A DNA stretch of 64,000 nucleotides from a bacterium (lineage in GTDB: Bacteria > Bacillota > Clostridia > Lachnospirales > Lachnospiraceae), in assembly GCA_030535455.1 (NCBI GenBank), contig JAUNJY010000007.1:54784-118783 (forward strand), given 5' to 3'. Each line of letters opens with the position of its first letter. Within the stretch, counting starts at the first letter, position 1. Positions 26,205 to 34,536 of the stretch are shown here, piece after piece. The position numbers were made by a program, and so were the translations under genes. Below the pieces are notes generated by a model. That model was not told the origin of the DNA. It did not search any database and saw nothing but the letters and a program-made list of their open reading frames with translations.

Positions 26205-26447
26205 ATGGCAGTAAAAATGAGATTAAAAAGAATGGGTTCCAAAAAAGCTCCTTTCTATAGAATTATCGTAGCTGATGCTAGATCTCCAAGAGATGGTAAG
26301 TTCATCGACCAAATCGGTACTTATGATCCAACAGTTGAGCCAAGTGCTTTCAACGTTGATGAAGAAAAAGCAAAACAATGGTTAGCTAACGGTGCACAAC
26401 CAACTGATACAGTAAACAAATTATTAAAAAATGCTGGTATCCTTTAA
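26205..26447 (+). CDS. rpsP: 30S ribosomal protein S16, operon copy
   Basis: An 80-residue S16 in the conserved place after ffh. [19 protein letters not shown] and [13 protein letters not shown] are diagnostic. AGGAGG precedes the start. It is 71/80 identical by eye to the copy at 7.0 kb. S16 is needed for 30S assembly; having two intact copies is unusual. Confidence 0.97.
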   Translation: MAVKMRLKRMGSKKAPFYRIIVADARSPRDGKFIDQIGTYDPTVEPSAFNVDEEKAKQWLANGAQPTDTVNKLLKNAGIL

Positions 26448-26540
26448 TTTGGAACGTATGACTAGTTTCGATTATAACGCAGACTCAATTTTGTTTACTC
26501 CCTATCGTTGCTTAAAATATTAAGTCCGAGGTGAGAGATA

Positions 26541-26771
26541 ATGAAAGAATTAGTTGAAGTAATTGCTATGTCGCTAGTTGATCATCCAGAAGAAGTTGTA
26601 GTTACGGAAAATGAAACTGATGATTCAATCATTGTTGAATTAAAAGTGGCTTCAGATGACATGGGTAAAGTAATTGGCAAACAAGGTCGTATTGCGAAAG
26701 CCATTCGTACTGTTGTTAAAGCAGCTGCAACCAAAGATGAAAAGAAAGTTATTGTTGAAATTCAGCAGTAG
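26541..26771 (+). CDS. khpA: KH-domain RNA-binding protein KhpA
   Basis: A 76-residue single KH domain with the GKVIGKQGRIAKAIRT loop. KhpA works with KhpB in RNA binding that affects cell elongation and division in Firmicutes. It follows rpsP as in most Clostridia. In those genomes rimM normally follows next; here a strong terminator ends the unit and rimM is about 26 kb away. Confidence 0.95.
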   Translation: MKELVEVIAMSLVDHPEEVVVTENETDDSIIVELKVASDDMGKVIGKQGRIAKAIRTVVKAAATKDEKKVIVEIQQ

Positions 26772-26780
26772 CGCGGGGGG

Positions 26781-26814
26781 AGCCCCCAGGCCTTTTGGCC
26801 TGGGGGCTTTTTTT
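26781..26814 (+). terminator. Strong intrinsic terminator after khpA
   Basis: A perfect 12-base GC-rich stem (26781-26792 with 26797-26808), TTTT loop and six to seven T. This is among the strongest terminators in the window. Confidence 0.95.
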
Positions 26815-26838
26815 CTTTCTCCCGAGGGAGGCTGTGAG

Positions 26839-27002
26839 CCTTTTTTATGCGCATGTTGTAATGATTGTTCTTCGGTTGCCTCTACAGTTTTTGAGTTGTG
26901 TTCGTGCCTGTCAGACTGTTCGTCTGCCATTCGCGGACACAACTCAAAAACAGTAACGGCAAACGAAGTACAATTTCATTTACAACATTGCGCATAAAAA
27001 GG
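26839..27002. repeat. 164-bp long imperfect inverted repeat
   Basis: The outer tips pair exactly: 26842-26853 with 26989-27000 (TTTTTATGCGCA and its complement), and 26854-26861 with 26980-26987. The inner 15 bases (26887-26901) pair exactly with 26937-26951. The middle part is about two-thirds matched. The loop carries a further small hairpin, CAGAC...GTCTG. No transposase gene and no clear target duplication are seen. Confidence 0.75.
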
Positions 27003-27041
27003 GCGCTTCACTGTATTGGGGGGAGAAAGAAAAAAGATATA

Positions 27042-27436
27042 GAGTTTACGGCTATCGCACGAACGTGCGATAAGCGTAAACCTGAAGGTAGTGGCGAACG
27101 CAGAAAAGACGAGCAAGATGGCGAGTTTACGGCTATCGCGAAGGACGTGCGATAAGCGTAAACCTGAAGGTAGTGGCGAACGCGGAAAAGACGAGCAAGA
27201 TGGCGAGTTTACGGCTATCGCGAGGGACGTGCGATAAGCGTAAACCTGAAGGTAGTGGCGAACGCGGAAAAGACGAGCAAGATGGTGAGTTTACGGCTAT
27301 CGCCAAGGGCATGCGATAAGCGTAAACCTGAAGGCTGTGGTGAACGTGAAAAGACGAGCAAGTTGGTGAGTTTACGGCTATCGCACGAACGTGCGATAAG
27401 CGTAAACCTGAAGGTAGTGGCGAACGCAGAAAAGAC
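27042..27436. repeat. Five tandem 81/82-bp hairpin repeats
   Basis: Units begin at 27042, 27123, 27205, 27287 and 27368. Each starts with a hairpin: GTTTACG pairs with CGTAAAC, a GCT/AAG internal loop follows, then ATCGC pairs with GCGAT. Only the 8-9-base loop varies (ACGAACGT in units 1 and 5; others differ). A conserved ~43-base linker beginning CTGAAGGTAGTGGCGAACGC follows. Periods not divisible by three and stop-broken frames exclude a repeated protein. Function is unknown. Confidence 0.85.
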
Positions 27437-27524
27437 TAAAGTGGCGTGGTGCCTTTTTTCTGTTGCACTGATGTGGTAGAATGCAGTTATAGCTTTGATT
27501 GTGTGAAGGAGAGGAGCAAGCAGT
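27437..27524 (+). other. Spacer between the tandem array and the next gene
   Basis: A short stretch with a possible -10-like TAGAAT near 27477 and a purine-rich GAAGGAGAGGAG ribosome site at about 27506-27517. I see no terminator. With the features above it completes the 753-base gene-less block 26772-27524. Confidence 0.35.
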
Positions 27525-28109
27525 GTGATTATAGAAATGTTGGTTAAGTATGGGGTGTTTGGGATCATGCTTGCTGGATTTGCGGAGGCAATTCTTTTGC
27601 CGTTTCCCATGGAAGTGGTTTCTGTTCCGGTATATTTGGCTAGCCCTGAGAAGGCTGCTTTGTTTGCCTGTGTATTGGCATTATGTTCGGCAGTGGGCTC
27701 TTTGATTGGATATAAGATATGTAATCGTTGCAGTCATTTTTTTATAAAGAAGACGATAGATGTTGCTGCGGTTAAGAAAGTACAGGGATGGTATCAGAAA
27801 AATGTGATTTTTACATTGCTGACTTCAGCTATTACTCCGATACCATATGAAATCTATGTGCTAACGGCAGGAGTATTTGCAGTGGATCTTAAGTGCTTTT
27901 TTGTAGGGAGTCTTGTTAGCCGTGTTATCAGGCACGTGCCGCAGGGGTTGTTGATTTCCTATGGTGGAAATGGAGTAATACGTTGGTGTAAGGAGAATAT
28001 GGTCTTTGTAATTGTTTGTATCCTTGGAGTTTGGGGTGTGAAAAGTATCTGTGATAGAAAAAAGCAGAAAGCAGAAGCAAAGGCGACTGAACAACAGGAT
28101 GAGCGCTAA
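27525..28109 (+). CDS. DedA/YqaA-like (SNARE-associated fold) membrane protein
   Basis: A 194-residue membrane protein with about four to five hydrophobic segments. The start FGIMLAGFAEAILLPFPMEV and the centre LLTSAITPIPYEIYVLTAG match YqaA-type members of the DedA/VTT superfamily, with the characteristic re-entrant proline motifs. Such proteins are linked to lipid carrier or phospholipid scrambling; the role here is inferred. GTG 27525 follows a strong ribosome site. It is the first gene after the tandem hairpin array. Confidence 0.7.
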   Translation: MIIEMLVKYGVFGIMLAGFAEAILLPFPMEVVSVPVYLASPEKAALFACVLALCSAVGSLIGYKICNRCSHFFIKKTIDVAAVKKVQGWYQKNVIFTLLTSAITPIPYEIYVLTAGVFAVDLKCFFVGSLVSRVIRHVPQGLLISYGGNGVIRWCKENMVFVIVCILGVWGVKSICDRKKQKAEAKATEQQDER

Positions 28110-28178
28110 AGTAGCATTAATGATAAGACGATATGAATGATAGAGAAATTAATTAGGAAGAGGTATAAGAGGGACAAC

Positions 28179-29330
28179 ATGAAAAGAGCAATTGTACTAG
28201 CTGGTGGAGGTTCTAAGGGGGCATATCAGATTGGAGCATGGAAAGCACTTCGTGAACTGAATATTACATTTGATATTGTGACTGGAACATCAATTGGGGC
28301 AGTAAATGGTGCCATGATCGTGCAAGATGATTTCGAGAAGGCATATGAATTCTGGGAAAAGCTTTCGATGGATCAGGTCATTAATAATGGCCTGAATATT
28401 AATAATGGATTGGAAACATTAAGACAGCAAAAAGAGCAGATTGTACCGTTTATTAAGGTGTTTATGTCGAATAAAGGAGCAGATATTCAGCCATTTAAAG
28501 ATGGATTGGATGAATATTTGGATGAGAAACGTTTTATGGAATCAGAGATTGCATTTGGTCTAATGACGGTTAAGTTTCCCAATATGATGCCCGTAGAAAT
28601 CACAAAGACAAAGATAAAGCCGGGGTATTTACAAAAGTGGGTTTTAGCATCTGCTTCTTGCTTTCCTGCATTTCCAATCTGTAAAATTGACGAGGAAAGC
28701 TACATTGATGGTGGTTATTATGATAATCTTCCAATTGATACAGCGTTTCGTTTAGGGGCAGAGGAAGTGATTGCAATTTCCTTAAAGTCTCCGGCGCCAA
28801 CAAAGAGCTACATGGGAAATCCATTGGTGACCATAATTGAGCCATCTCATTCATTAGGAGGGTTCCTTGAATTTGAGTCAGAAGGAATTGTAAATAATAT
28901 GAGCTTAGGATATAATGACACCATGAAGACGTTTGGAAAATTGTGTGGCAAGTTATACTCGTTTCGTATTGTGGAAAAAGCAGCCTATGAAGAGATTGCA
29001 AGAAAGCTGATCCAAACGTTATTAAAAATGGAACTGGGCAAGAGCTGTAAAAATGACCGATGGAGTCTGCGAAATGAAAAGAGATTGTCAGGTGTTGACC
29101 TTATCTTAGGAAATGACAGACAGCAAGATTTATTCACTTGCTTTATACGATTTTTAGAAAATTCAATGCAATTGCTGCAATATGATTATTACAAGATCTA
29201 TAACATTGAAGCGGTACTTGAAGAGCTGAAAGCCCAGGAAAAAAGCAGAGTGTTTCATGACAGAGCTTTAGAATGCCTGTGTGCACGGGAGTTTATAAAA
29301 GCCATCAATGAAACAGTAGTAGAACAGTAG
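28179..29330 (+). CDS. Patatin-like phospholipase
   Basis: A 383-residue protein with a patatin domain in the first ~210 residues: oxyanion loop GGGSKGAYQIG, nucleophile Ser in GTSIGAVNG and catalytic Asp in YIDGGYYDN. It should hydrolyse acyl esters of phospholipids. No signal peptide is present. The C-terminal part has no recognised domain. ATG 28179 (MKRAIVLAGG) is preferred over the ATG 28137, which lacks a ribosome site. Confidence 0.88.
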   Translation: MKRAIVLAGGGSKGAYQIGAWKALRELNITFDIVTGTSIGAVNGAMIVQDDFEKAYEFWEKLSMDQVINNGLNINNGLETLRQQKEQIVPFIKVFMSNKGADIQPFKDGLDEYLDEKRFMESEIAFGLMTVKFPNMMPVEITKTKIKPGYLQKWVLASASCFPAFPICKIDEESYIDGGYYDNLPIDTAFRLGAEEVIAISLKSPAPTKSYMGNPLVTIIEPSHSLGGFLEFESEGIVNNMSLGYNDTMKTFGKLCGKLYSFRIVEKAAYEEIARKLIQTLLKMELGKSCKNDRWSLRNEKRLSGVDLILGNDRQQDLFTCFIRFLENSMQLLQYDYYKIYNIEAVLEELKAQEKSRVFHDRALECLCAREFIKAINETVVEQ

Positions 29331-29338
29331 CAGATAGT

Positions 29339-29378
29339 AAGTAGAGAGCAGAAATAAAGATGCTGTCTACTTATTTTT
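29339..29378 (+). terminator. Intrinsic terminator of the patatin gene
   Basis: AAGTAGA plus GAGCA pairs with TGCTG plus TCTACTT, followed by ATTTTT. Confidence 0.8.
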
Positions 29379-29423
29379 AATTCATAAACCTATTTATATT
29401 AAAAAGCCAGTCAGGCAAATGAG

Positions 29424-29775
29424 TTGTTTTGTCCAGAATGCCACGGCACATTAGAATTATGTGCAGGTGTCATAATAGCCCCCTATTTTCGACATAAATC
29501 AATTGCTGACTGTCCGATTTCACGAGAAATAAAGACTCAGGCAGGAAAACGTACATATTATGGGAAAAAGATGCTGTATTCTTTGGGAAAGACTGCTAAT
29601 ACCATTAGAAGATCAGGAAGAGAACGAAAAGGCTGCTAAAAGACGTGAAAAACAGGTTGAGGATTTTAATGAAGAGCTTATGCATACTCCTTTATACACA
29701 CAGCCTAGGAAAGTGCAAAAGATGCTAGAATTCATAGAACAGCGAAATAAGGTATGGAACTGGATTTCTAAATGA
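29424..29775 (+). pseudogene. Frameshifted CoiA-like remnant
   Basis: One frame gives FCPECHGTLELCAGVII and YFRHKSIADCP, the zinc-finger-like N-terminus of CoiA-type proteins (CPEC ... H.FAHK). From about 29630 a second frame continues with QVEDFNEELMHTPLYTQPRK. The two frames differ by one base, and there is no normal start. A degraded fragment of a CoiA-like or related nuclease gene is the simplest reading. The second half is not recognised. Confidence 0.55.
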
Positions 29776-29855
29776 TAAGAATACCTTGACAATGCATTAT
29801 GCTAAAGTCATAATTAAAATGATTAAATAAAATGGAAATAAGTGGGAGACTTATT

Positions 29856-30032
29856 ATGGAAGAGAAACGATTTAACGGTAGTTTGATTGCCACTCTTGTG
29901 TTTGGCGGATTGTTTGCAACACTTGTAATATTTAATCTATTTAAAGGACAGGATGCCTATGCTCCATTGGCTGTACTATGGGTTGCCATTGGTGCAAAAG
30001 CATGTCCAAAAAAAGGACTACTTACAAAATAG
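29856..30032 (+). CDS. Small single-pass membrane protein of unknown function
   Basis: A 58-residue protein with two close hydrophobic stretches (SLIATLVFGGLFATLVIF and PLAVLWVAIGA) and a short basic end. ATG 29856 has a weak GGGAG site; an upstream ATG at 29832 is possible. It stands 35 bases before a flavin/PLP-type oxidase-fold gene. Function is unknown. Confidence 0.5.
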   Translation: MEEKRFNGSLIATLVFGGLFATLVIFNLFKGQDAYAPLAVLWVAIGAKACPKKGLLTK

Positions 30033-30067
30033 TAGATTAATTAGGATAAAGGTAAGGAGAAGATACG

Positions 30068-30538
30068 ATGAAGATAGAAATGAGAAGAAAAGATAGACAG
30101 TTAACAGAAGAAGAGACAATTCAGTTATTAGAAGCCACAGAGTATGGCATACTCTCGACAGTAAGTGAAGATGGAACACCTTATGGTGTACCGATTAGTT
30201 TTGCATTCAAGGACCATTGTATCTATATGCATGGTGCAAAAGCAGAGGGACATAAGCTACGTAATGTTGCATCCAATGCAGAGGGCTGCTTTACCGTTGT
30301 AGACCATGTACAGGCGCTACCTGAAAAGTTTTCCACACAGTATATGTCTGCCATTGCCTTCGGTAAGCTGCAAGTGGTTACTGAAGAAAAGGAAAAGCAT
30401 GGAGCTCTTGAAGCATTAATTCAAAAGTATTCACCGGACTTTTATGAAAGCGGACTTGCTTATATAGAACGTGCCGCAGCAAATACGACTGTCATAAAGC
30501 TTGAAGTCAGCCATATGACTGGAAAAGGAAGAAAGTAG
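30068..30538 (+). CDS. Pyridoxamine 5'-phosphate oxidase family protein (NimA-like)
   Basis: A 156-residue split-barrel flavin-binding protein. The start LLEATEYGILSTVSEDGTPY with YGVPISFAF and the tail KLEVSHMTGK are typical of the NimA/5-nitroimidazole-reductase-like group. It probably binds FMN or F420-like flavin and reduces small molecules. A GGTAAGGAG ribosome site precedes it. It ends nine bases before pucR and may be cotranscribed. Confidence 0.85.
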   Translation: MKIEMRRKDRQLTEEETIQLLEATEYGILSTVSEDGTPYGVPISFAFKDHCIYMHGAKAEGHKLRNVASNAEGCFTVVDHVQALPEKFSTQYMSAIAFGKLQVVTEEKEKHGALEALIQKYSPDFYESGLAYIERAAANTTVIKLEVSHMTGKGRK

Positions 30539-30547
30539 GGAGTAATT

Positions 30548-31711
30548 ATGTTTCTGACTTTTGAAGAACTATTTGCCATAGAAGGTATGAAACAGGCAAG
30601 GCTGATTGCAGGAAATGAGGGCATCCATCGATTGATCAAGGGTGCCCACGTAGTAGAAATGATTGATGCAAAAAAGTGGGTCAAAAGCGGCGAGCTGTTA
30701 TTTATTAGTGGTGTCGGCCTTGAAAATATGGAACAAGATCTGCTCCATATCATTCAGGATGTATATGAGAAAGGTGCAGCTGGTATTGTCGTTGAAGTTG
30801 GGCCATACATTAAGGAAATTACAAAGAAAGAGAAAGATCTGGCAGATCATCTTGGTTTTCCAGTACTTGCTCTTCCTTTTGAAGTAAATATAAGCGATAT
30901 TATATCGAAGACATTTTACATGATTTATGAGAAAGAAAAAGGAAATAAGGTACTTAGCGACTTTATGAAGGAAGTCATGATAACCAACCATCCGGAAGAA
31001 CTTGAGGATAAGGCAAAGCTTCTTGGATATCATTGCGAGCAAGGCCATATCGCCATTGTTTGGTCAGTAGAGGACTTGAAGTGCCAAAAACAAGAACCTA
31101 TAGACTTAGAACAGGTCTATACCTATGTAAGAAATGAATTCTCTTCTGAGAAAACACTATTTTATGTGATGGAAGAACATTGTATTACAACGATTGTCTC
31201 TTATTCAAAAGAGGAAAAGGCAATCTTGGACCGCAAGATTAAAAGGGTATGTTCTAAGATGCCGCAAATGGTAGTCAGCATTGGAGTGGGTACCTTGTTT
31301 CATGGAATCAAGCATCTCCCAAACAGCGTCATTGCAGCAAAGAAAGCGTTGGAATTGATTGCGGACAGCACAGCATCTGGTGAAGTCTGTTACTATAATG
31401 AAATGGGCATTTATCGTATCTTTGCTGAATTACAAAAACAGAATTTGTTAAAAAAAGTCATGAATGAAGAACTTGGAGTGCTTTTTGCGTATGATGAAAA
31501 AAATAAAAGTGAGCTTGTACATACTTTAGAGGTGTATCTTCAAACAGGAAGCAATATCAGCAGGGCAACAGAGCTTTTATTTGTGCATAGAAATACGGTG
31601 AAACAGCGGATTAAGCGAATTGGTGAGCTGCTGGAGAAGGATCTTTCCGATAGTAATGAGGTATTTAACTTACAGCTGGCATTTAAGATAAAAAATTATC
31701 TAAAGATATAA
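30548..31711 (+). CDS. PucR-family transcriptional regulator
   Basis: A 387-residue regulator. The N-terminal PucR domain (LTFEELFAIEGM, AGNEGIHRLIKGAHVVEM) is followed by a GGDEF-like central region and a C-terminal helix-turn-helix in SNISRATELLFVHRNTVKQR. PucR proteins control purine, GABA, proline or other amine catabolism. It stands just upstream of an alcohol dehydrogenase and a class III aminotransferase, which it likely controls through the paired sites at 31714 and 31747. Confidence 0.9.
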   Translation: MFLTFEELFAIEGMKQARLIAGNEGIHRLIKGAHVVEMIDAKKWVKSGELLFISGVGLENMEQDLLHIIQDVYEKGAAGIVVEVGPYIKEITKKEKDLADHLGFPVLALPFEVNISDIISKTFYMIYEKEKGNKVLSDFMKEVMITNHPEELEDKAKLLGYHCEQGHIAIVWSVEDLKCQKQEPIDLEQVYTYVRNEFSSEKTLFYVMEEHCITTIVSYSKEEKAILDRKIKRVCSKMPQMVVSIGVGTLFHGIKHLPNSVIAAKKALELIADSTASGEVCYYNEMGIYRIFAELQKQNLLKKVMNEELGVLFAYDEKNKSELVHTLEVYLQTGSNISRATELLFVHRNTVKQRIKRIGELLEKDLSDSNEVFNLQLAFKIKNYLKI

Positions 31712-31713
31712 TG

Positions 31714-31728
31714 TGTCCACTGTACACA
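31714..31728. promoter_or_regulatory. Operator-like site 1 (TGTCCACTGTACACA)
   Basis: An imperfect dyad related to the perfect site 33 bases downstream (shared TGTCCACT and ACA). Located three bases after the pucR stop. Confidence 0.5.
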
Positions 31729-31746
31729 AACAATAGTTTTTATTTA

Positions 31747-31761
31747 TGTCCACTATGGACA
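31747..31761. promoter_or_regulatory. Operator-like site 2 (TGTCCACTATGGACA)
   Basis: TGTCCA-CTA-TGGACA is a near-perfect dyad; with flanking bases it reads ATGTCCA/TGGACAT. Paired with site 1 at about three helical turns, it is a good candidate for PucR binding upstream of the dehydrogenase operon. Confidence 0.55.
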
Positions 31762-31820
31762 TATCAATCCAAGTGAAATGATGATATCATTCCTATATCA
31801 GATAAATCAAGTATTTGAAC

Positions 31821-31863
31821 AGACCAAAGGGGGTCAAATAAATCCTCTTTGGTCTTTTTTTTA
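31821..31863 (+). terminator. Terminator or attenuator upstream of the alcohol dehydrogenase gene
   Basis: AGACCAAAGGGG pairs with CCTCTTTGGTCT (one mismatch) followed by about eight T. It may end pucR, or act as an attenuator if transcription of the next operon begins at the operator sites upstream. Confidence 0.7.
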
Positions 31864-31905
31864 TTGATGGAAGCTCCTCTAGAAAGGGCATTCACACTTA
31901 TGGGA
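31864..31905 (+). repeat. Decayed start of the dispersed structured element
   Basis: TTGATGGAAGCTCCTCTAGAAAGGGC follows the terminator T-run and resembles hairpin 1 of copies B and E (TTGATAGGAAACTTCTCTTCG) only loosely. Low confidence. Confidence 0.3.
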
Positions 31906-31918
31906 AAGGAATGATAGA

Positions 31919-33076
31919 ATGAGCAATACATTTGTTATGCCAAAGAAAATAATCTCTGGTGAAAATGCATTAGCAGGTGCAAAAGAGATCTTTCAGACGG
32001 CAGGAAAGAAAGCATTGATTGTAACGGGAAAGGTTATGGTCAAGGTAGGAAATGTAGACAAGGTTACTAAGATCTTAGATGAGCTTTCCATTGCCTATGC
32101 AGTATATTCAGATATTACCGGTGAACCAACTGATACGATGATTGAGGGAGGTTTACAAAAATATAAAGAAGAAGGTTGTGATTTTCTTATTGGACTTGGA
32201 GGAGGAAGTCCTCTAGACTCCATGAAGGCTATAGCGGCACTGGTAACCAATAAAGGAAGCATTTCCGATTATATGGGAAAATCAATCACTACCAAAGTGC
32301 CAACCATGATTGCAATTCCTACTACAGCAGGTACCGGCTCAGAAGCAACTTGGTTTACCATCATTACAGATACGAAAAAAGATATCAAGATGTTGTTAAA
32401 AGGACCTGTGTTGCTGCCAGATGTGGCAATCGTTGATTATAAGTTTTCATTGACGGCTCCTAAATCAGTTACCTCAGCCACAGGATTAGATGCTCTAACC
32501 CATGCAATCGAAGGTTATACCTCCAAAAAGGCACAGCCAATGACAGATACTTTTGCAATCTCTGCAATCAAACGTATCTTCAGATACCTTCCAATTGCAT
32601 ATCAGGAGGGAAGCAATGAGGAAGCAAGGGAACAGATGGCACTTGCAGCATTAGAAGCTGGCATTGTTATTAATAATTCCTCAGTTACCATTGTTCATGG
32701 AATGAGCAGACCAATTGGCGCACTGTTCCATGTGCCTCACGGGCTGTCCAATGCAATGCTGCTAAAGGAATGTTTCACTTATGCATTGGATGGAACCTAT
32801 GAGAGATTTGGAAGATTAGGACGAGAAATTGACGTAGCAGATATTGAAGACTCCGATGAAGAAGCAGCAAAGAAATTCTTACAGGCAGTAATCGATCTTT
32901 GCAAGGTATGTGAAGTTCCAACCCTTGAGGAATACGGAATTGATAAGCAGGAATTCTTTAGCTCTATCATCAAGATGAGTGAAGATGCCATTGCCAGTGG
33001 AAGTCCTGGCAATACAATCAAGCCAGTTCACAAAGAGGATGTGGTAGAGATTTATCGCAAGTTATGGAGCAAATAA
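31919..33076 (+). CDS. Iron-containing alcohol dehydrogenase
   Basis: A 385-residue group III alcohol dehydrogenase that uses NAD(P)H. GGGSPLDSMKAIAALVTN binds the cofactor, PTTAGTGSEATWFTII is the family signature, and the metal ligands are expected in the GLDALTHAIEG and HGMSRPIGALFHVPHG segments. It likely reduces an aldehyde made by the downstream aminotransferase, for example succinic, malonic or sulfoacetaldehyde semialdehyde; the choice is not readable from sequence. Confidence 0.9.
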   Translation: MSNTFVMPKKIISGENALAGAKEIFQTAGKKALIVTGKVMVKVGNVDKVTKILDELSIAYAVYSDITGEPTDTMIEGGLQKYKEEGCDFLIGLGGGSPLDSMKAIAALVTNKGSISDYMGKSITTKVPTMIAIPTTAGTGSEATWFTIITDTKKDIKMLLKGPVLLPDVAIVDYKFSLTAPKSVTSATGLDALTHAIEGYTSKKAQPMTDTFAISAIKRIFRYLPIAYQEGSNEEAREQMALAALEAGIVINNSSVTIVHGMSRPIGALFHVPHGLSNAMLLKECFTYALDGTYERFGRLGREIDVADIEDSDEEAAKKFLQAVIDLCKVCEVPTLEEYGIDKQEFFSSIIKMSEDAIASGSPGNTIKPVHKEDVVEIYRKLWSK

Positions 33077-33124
33077 TAAAATGTTAAAATAGAAAGGGCC
33101 TAGAAAGGTAAAAAGGTGGATACT

Positions 33125-34471
33125 ATGAGAGAAATGTCAAAAGAAGAAATCAAACAATTAGACAGGGAGCATGTATTGCATTCCTGGTCGGTACAAGGAA
33201 AATTAGATCCTACAGTTGTAACAGATGCTGAGGGTATTTATTTCTATGATGCCGATGGCAATAAATATTATGATATGAGTTCTCAATTGGTTAACTTAAA
33301 TATCGGGTTTGGGAACACGAAAGTGGCAGATGCCATTGCCGAACAGGCACATAAGCTTCCATTTATCGGACCTGGTTATGCAGTAGATGTAAAATCAGAA
33401 TTGGCAAGAAGGATCATTGAACTTGCTCCTGATAATATGAGTAAGGTATTCTTTACCCTTGGTGGAGCAGATGCCAATGAAAATGCATTAAAGATGGCAA
33501 GGTTATACACTGGCAGAAATAAAGTGTTCAGCCGTTATCGTTCTTATCATGGTTCTACCATGGGTGCTGGTAACTTAACCGGTGAACCAAGAAGATTTAA
33601 CTGTGAGACAAATGGTGTTTCCGGTTATATTAAGTTCTTCGATCCATATATTTACCGTGAAGCCATTGAATTTAAAAGCGAGCAAGAAGCAACCAAATTC
33701 TATCTTTCCAAATTAAGAGAGCAGATTATTTATGAAGATCCGAATACCGTTGCAGCAATCGAATGTGAGACAATTACAGGAAGTAATGGCTGTATCATCC
33801 CTCCAGATGGATATTTACAAGGTATTCGTGATATTTGTGACGAATTCGGCATTATGATGATATGCGATGAAGTAATGATGGGCTGGGGCCGCACCGGAGA
33901 AACCTTTGCCTTTATGAACTGGGATGTAAAACCAGATTTAGTATCCTTTGCAAAAGGTATTACTTGCGGATATGCTCCACTTGGCGGCGTCATCGTAGAT
34001 AAAAAGATTGCAGATTATTTCGATGATCATAAATTACTTTGTGGCCTTACTTACAGTGGACATCCATTATCATGTGCTGCCGGTATTGCAACCTTAGATG
34101 TATATGAAGAAGAGCATTTAGTTGAAAATTCCAGAGCGATGGGTAAGATCTTAGGAGAAATCGAAGAAGAGTTAAAAGAGAAACATCCATGTGTAGGCGA
34201 TGTACGTTATAAAGGGTTATTCTCAGCATTAGAATTAGTGAAAGATAAAGAAACAAGAGAGCCATTGGTAGAATACAATAGCGACCCAGAAAACATCATG
34301 GGTGGAATTGTTGGTTCCTTAAAGAAAAAAGGATTTTCTACATATAGCCATGAAAACTGCATAATCGTCGCACCTCCACTGATCATCAATGAAACAGAAT
34401 TAAGAGAGGCAATGACAATTCTTGATGAAGTACTTACAGAGGTAGACTCTTTGGTTTGCGTTGCAGTATAG
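33125..34471 (+). CDS. Class III omega-amino-acid aminotransferase
   Basis: A 448-residue fold-type I PLP enzyme. VFFTLGGADANENALKMARLY, YRSYHGSTMGAGNLTG, ICDEVMMGWGRTGETF and the PLP lysine in SFAKGITCGYAPLGG are conserved marks. It resembles beta-alanine/GABA/taurine-type transaminases more than acetylornithine enzymes. ATG 33125 follows AAAAGGTGG; GTG 33116 lies within that site. With the adjacent alcohol dehydrogenase it could convert an omega-amino acid to an aldehyde and then an alcohol, as known for taurine (to isethionate) or GABA fermentation in other anaerobes; which one is inference. Confidence 0.85.
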   Translation: MREMSKEEIKQLDREHVLHSWSVQGKLDPTVVTDAEGIYFYDADGNKYYDMSSQLVNLNIGFGNTKVADAIAEQAHKLPFIGPGYAVDVKSELARRIIELAPDNMSKVFFTLGGADANENALKMARLYTGRNKVFSRYRSYHGSTMGAGNLTGEPRRFNCETNGVSGYIKFFDPYIYREAIEFKSEQEATKFYLSKLREQIIYEDPNTVAAIECETITGSNGCIIPPDGYLQGIRDICDEFGIMMICDEVMMGWGRTGETFAFMNWDVKPDLVSFAKGITCGYAPLGGVIVDKKIADYFDDHKLLCGLTYSGHPLSCAAGIATLDVYEEEHLVENSRAMGKILGEIEEELKEKHPCVGDVRYKGLFSALELVKDKETREPLVEYNSDPENIMGGIVGSLKKKGFSTYSHENCIIVAPPLIINETELREAMTILDEVLTEVDSLVCVAV

Positions 34472-34536
34472 GTAACCGTCAATTTGAGTAGCATGTGCTG
34501 GTGAAATCATATGCCAGCACAGGATGGGAGGAACAT

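Noticed and set aside
26839-27002. Insertion sequence
   Set aside because: No transposase or remnant coding frame and no clear target duplication.
26674-27155. Overlapping open frames in and after khpA
   Set aside because: They run through a terminator and a long inverted repeat and have no ribosome site.
27042-27436. CRISPR array
   Set aside because: The constant part is much longer than the 8-9-base variable loop, the variable loops are partly identical, and no cas genes are near.
27215-27610. Open frames across the tandem array read as a repeat protein
   Set aside because: Unit lengths 81 and 82 break the frame and no start or ribosome site supports it.
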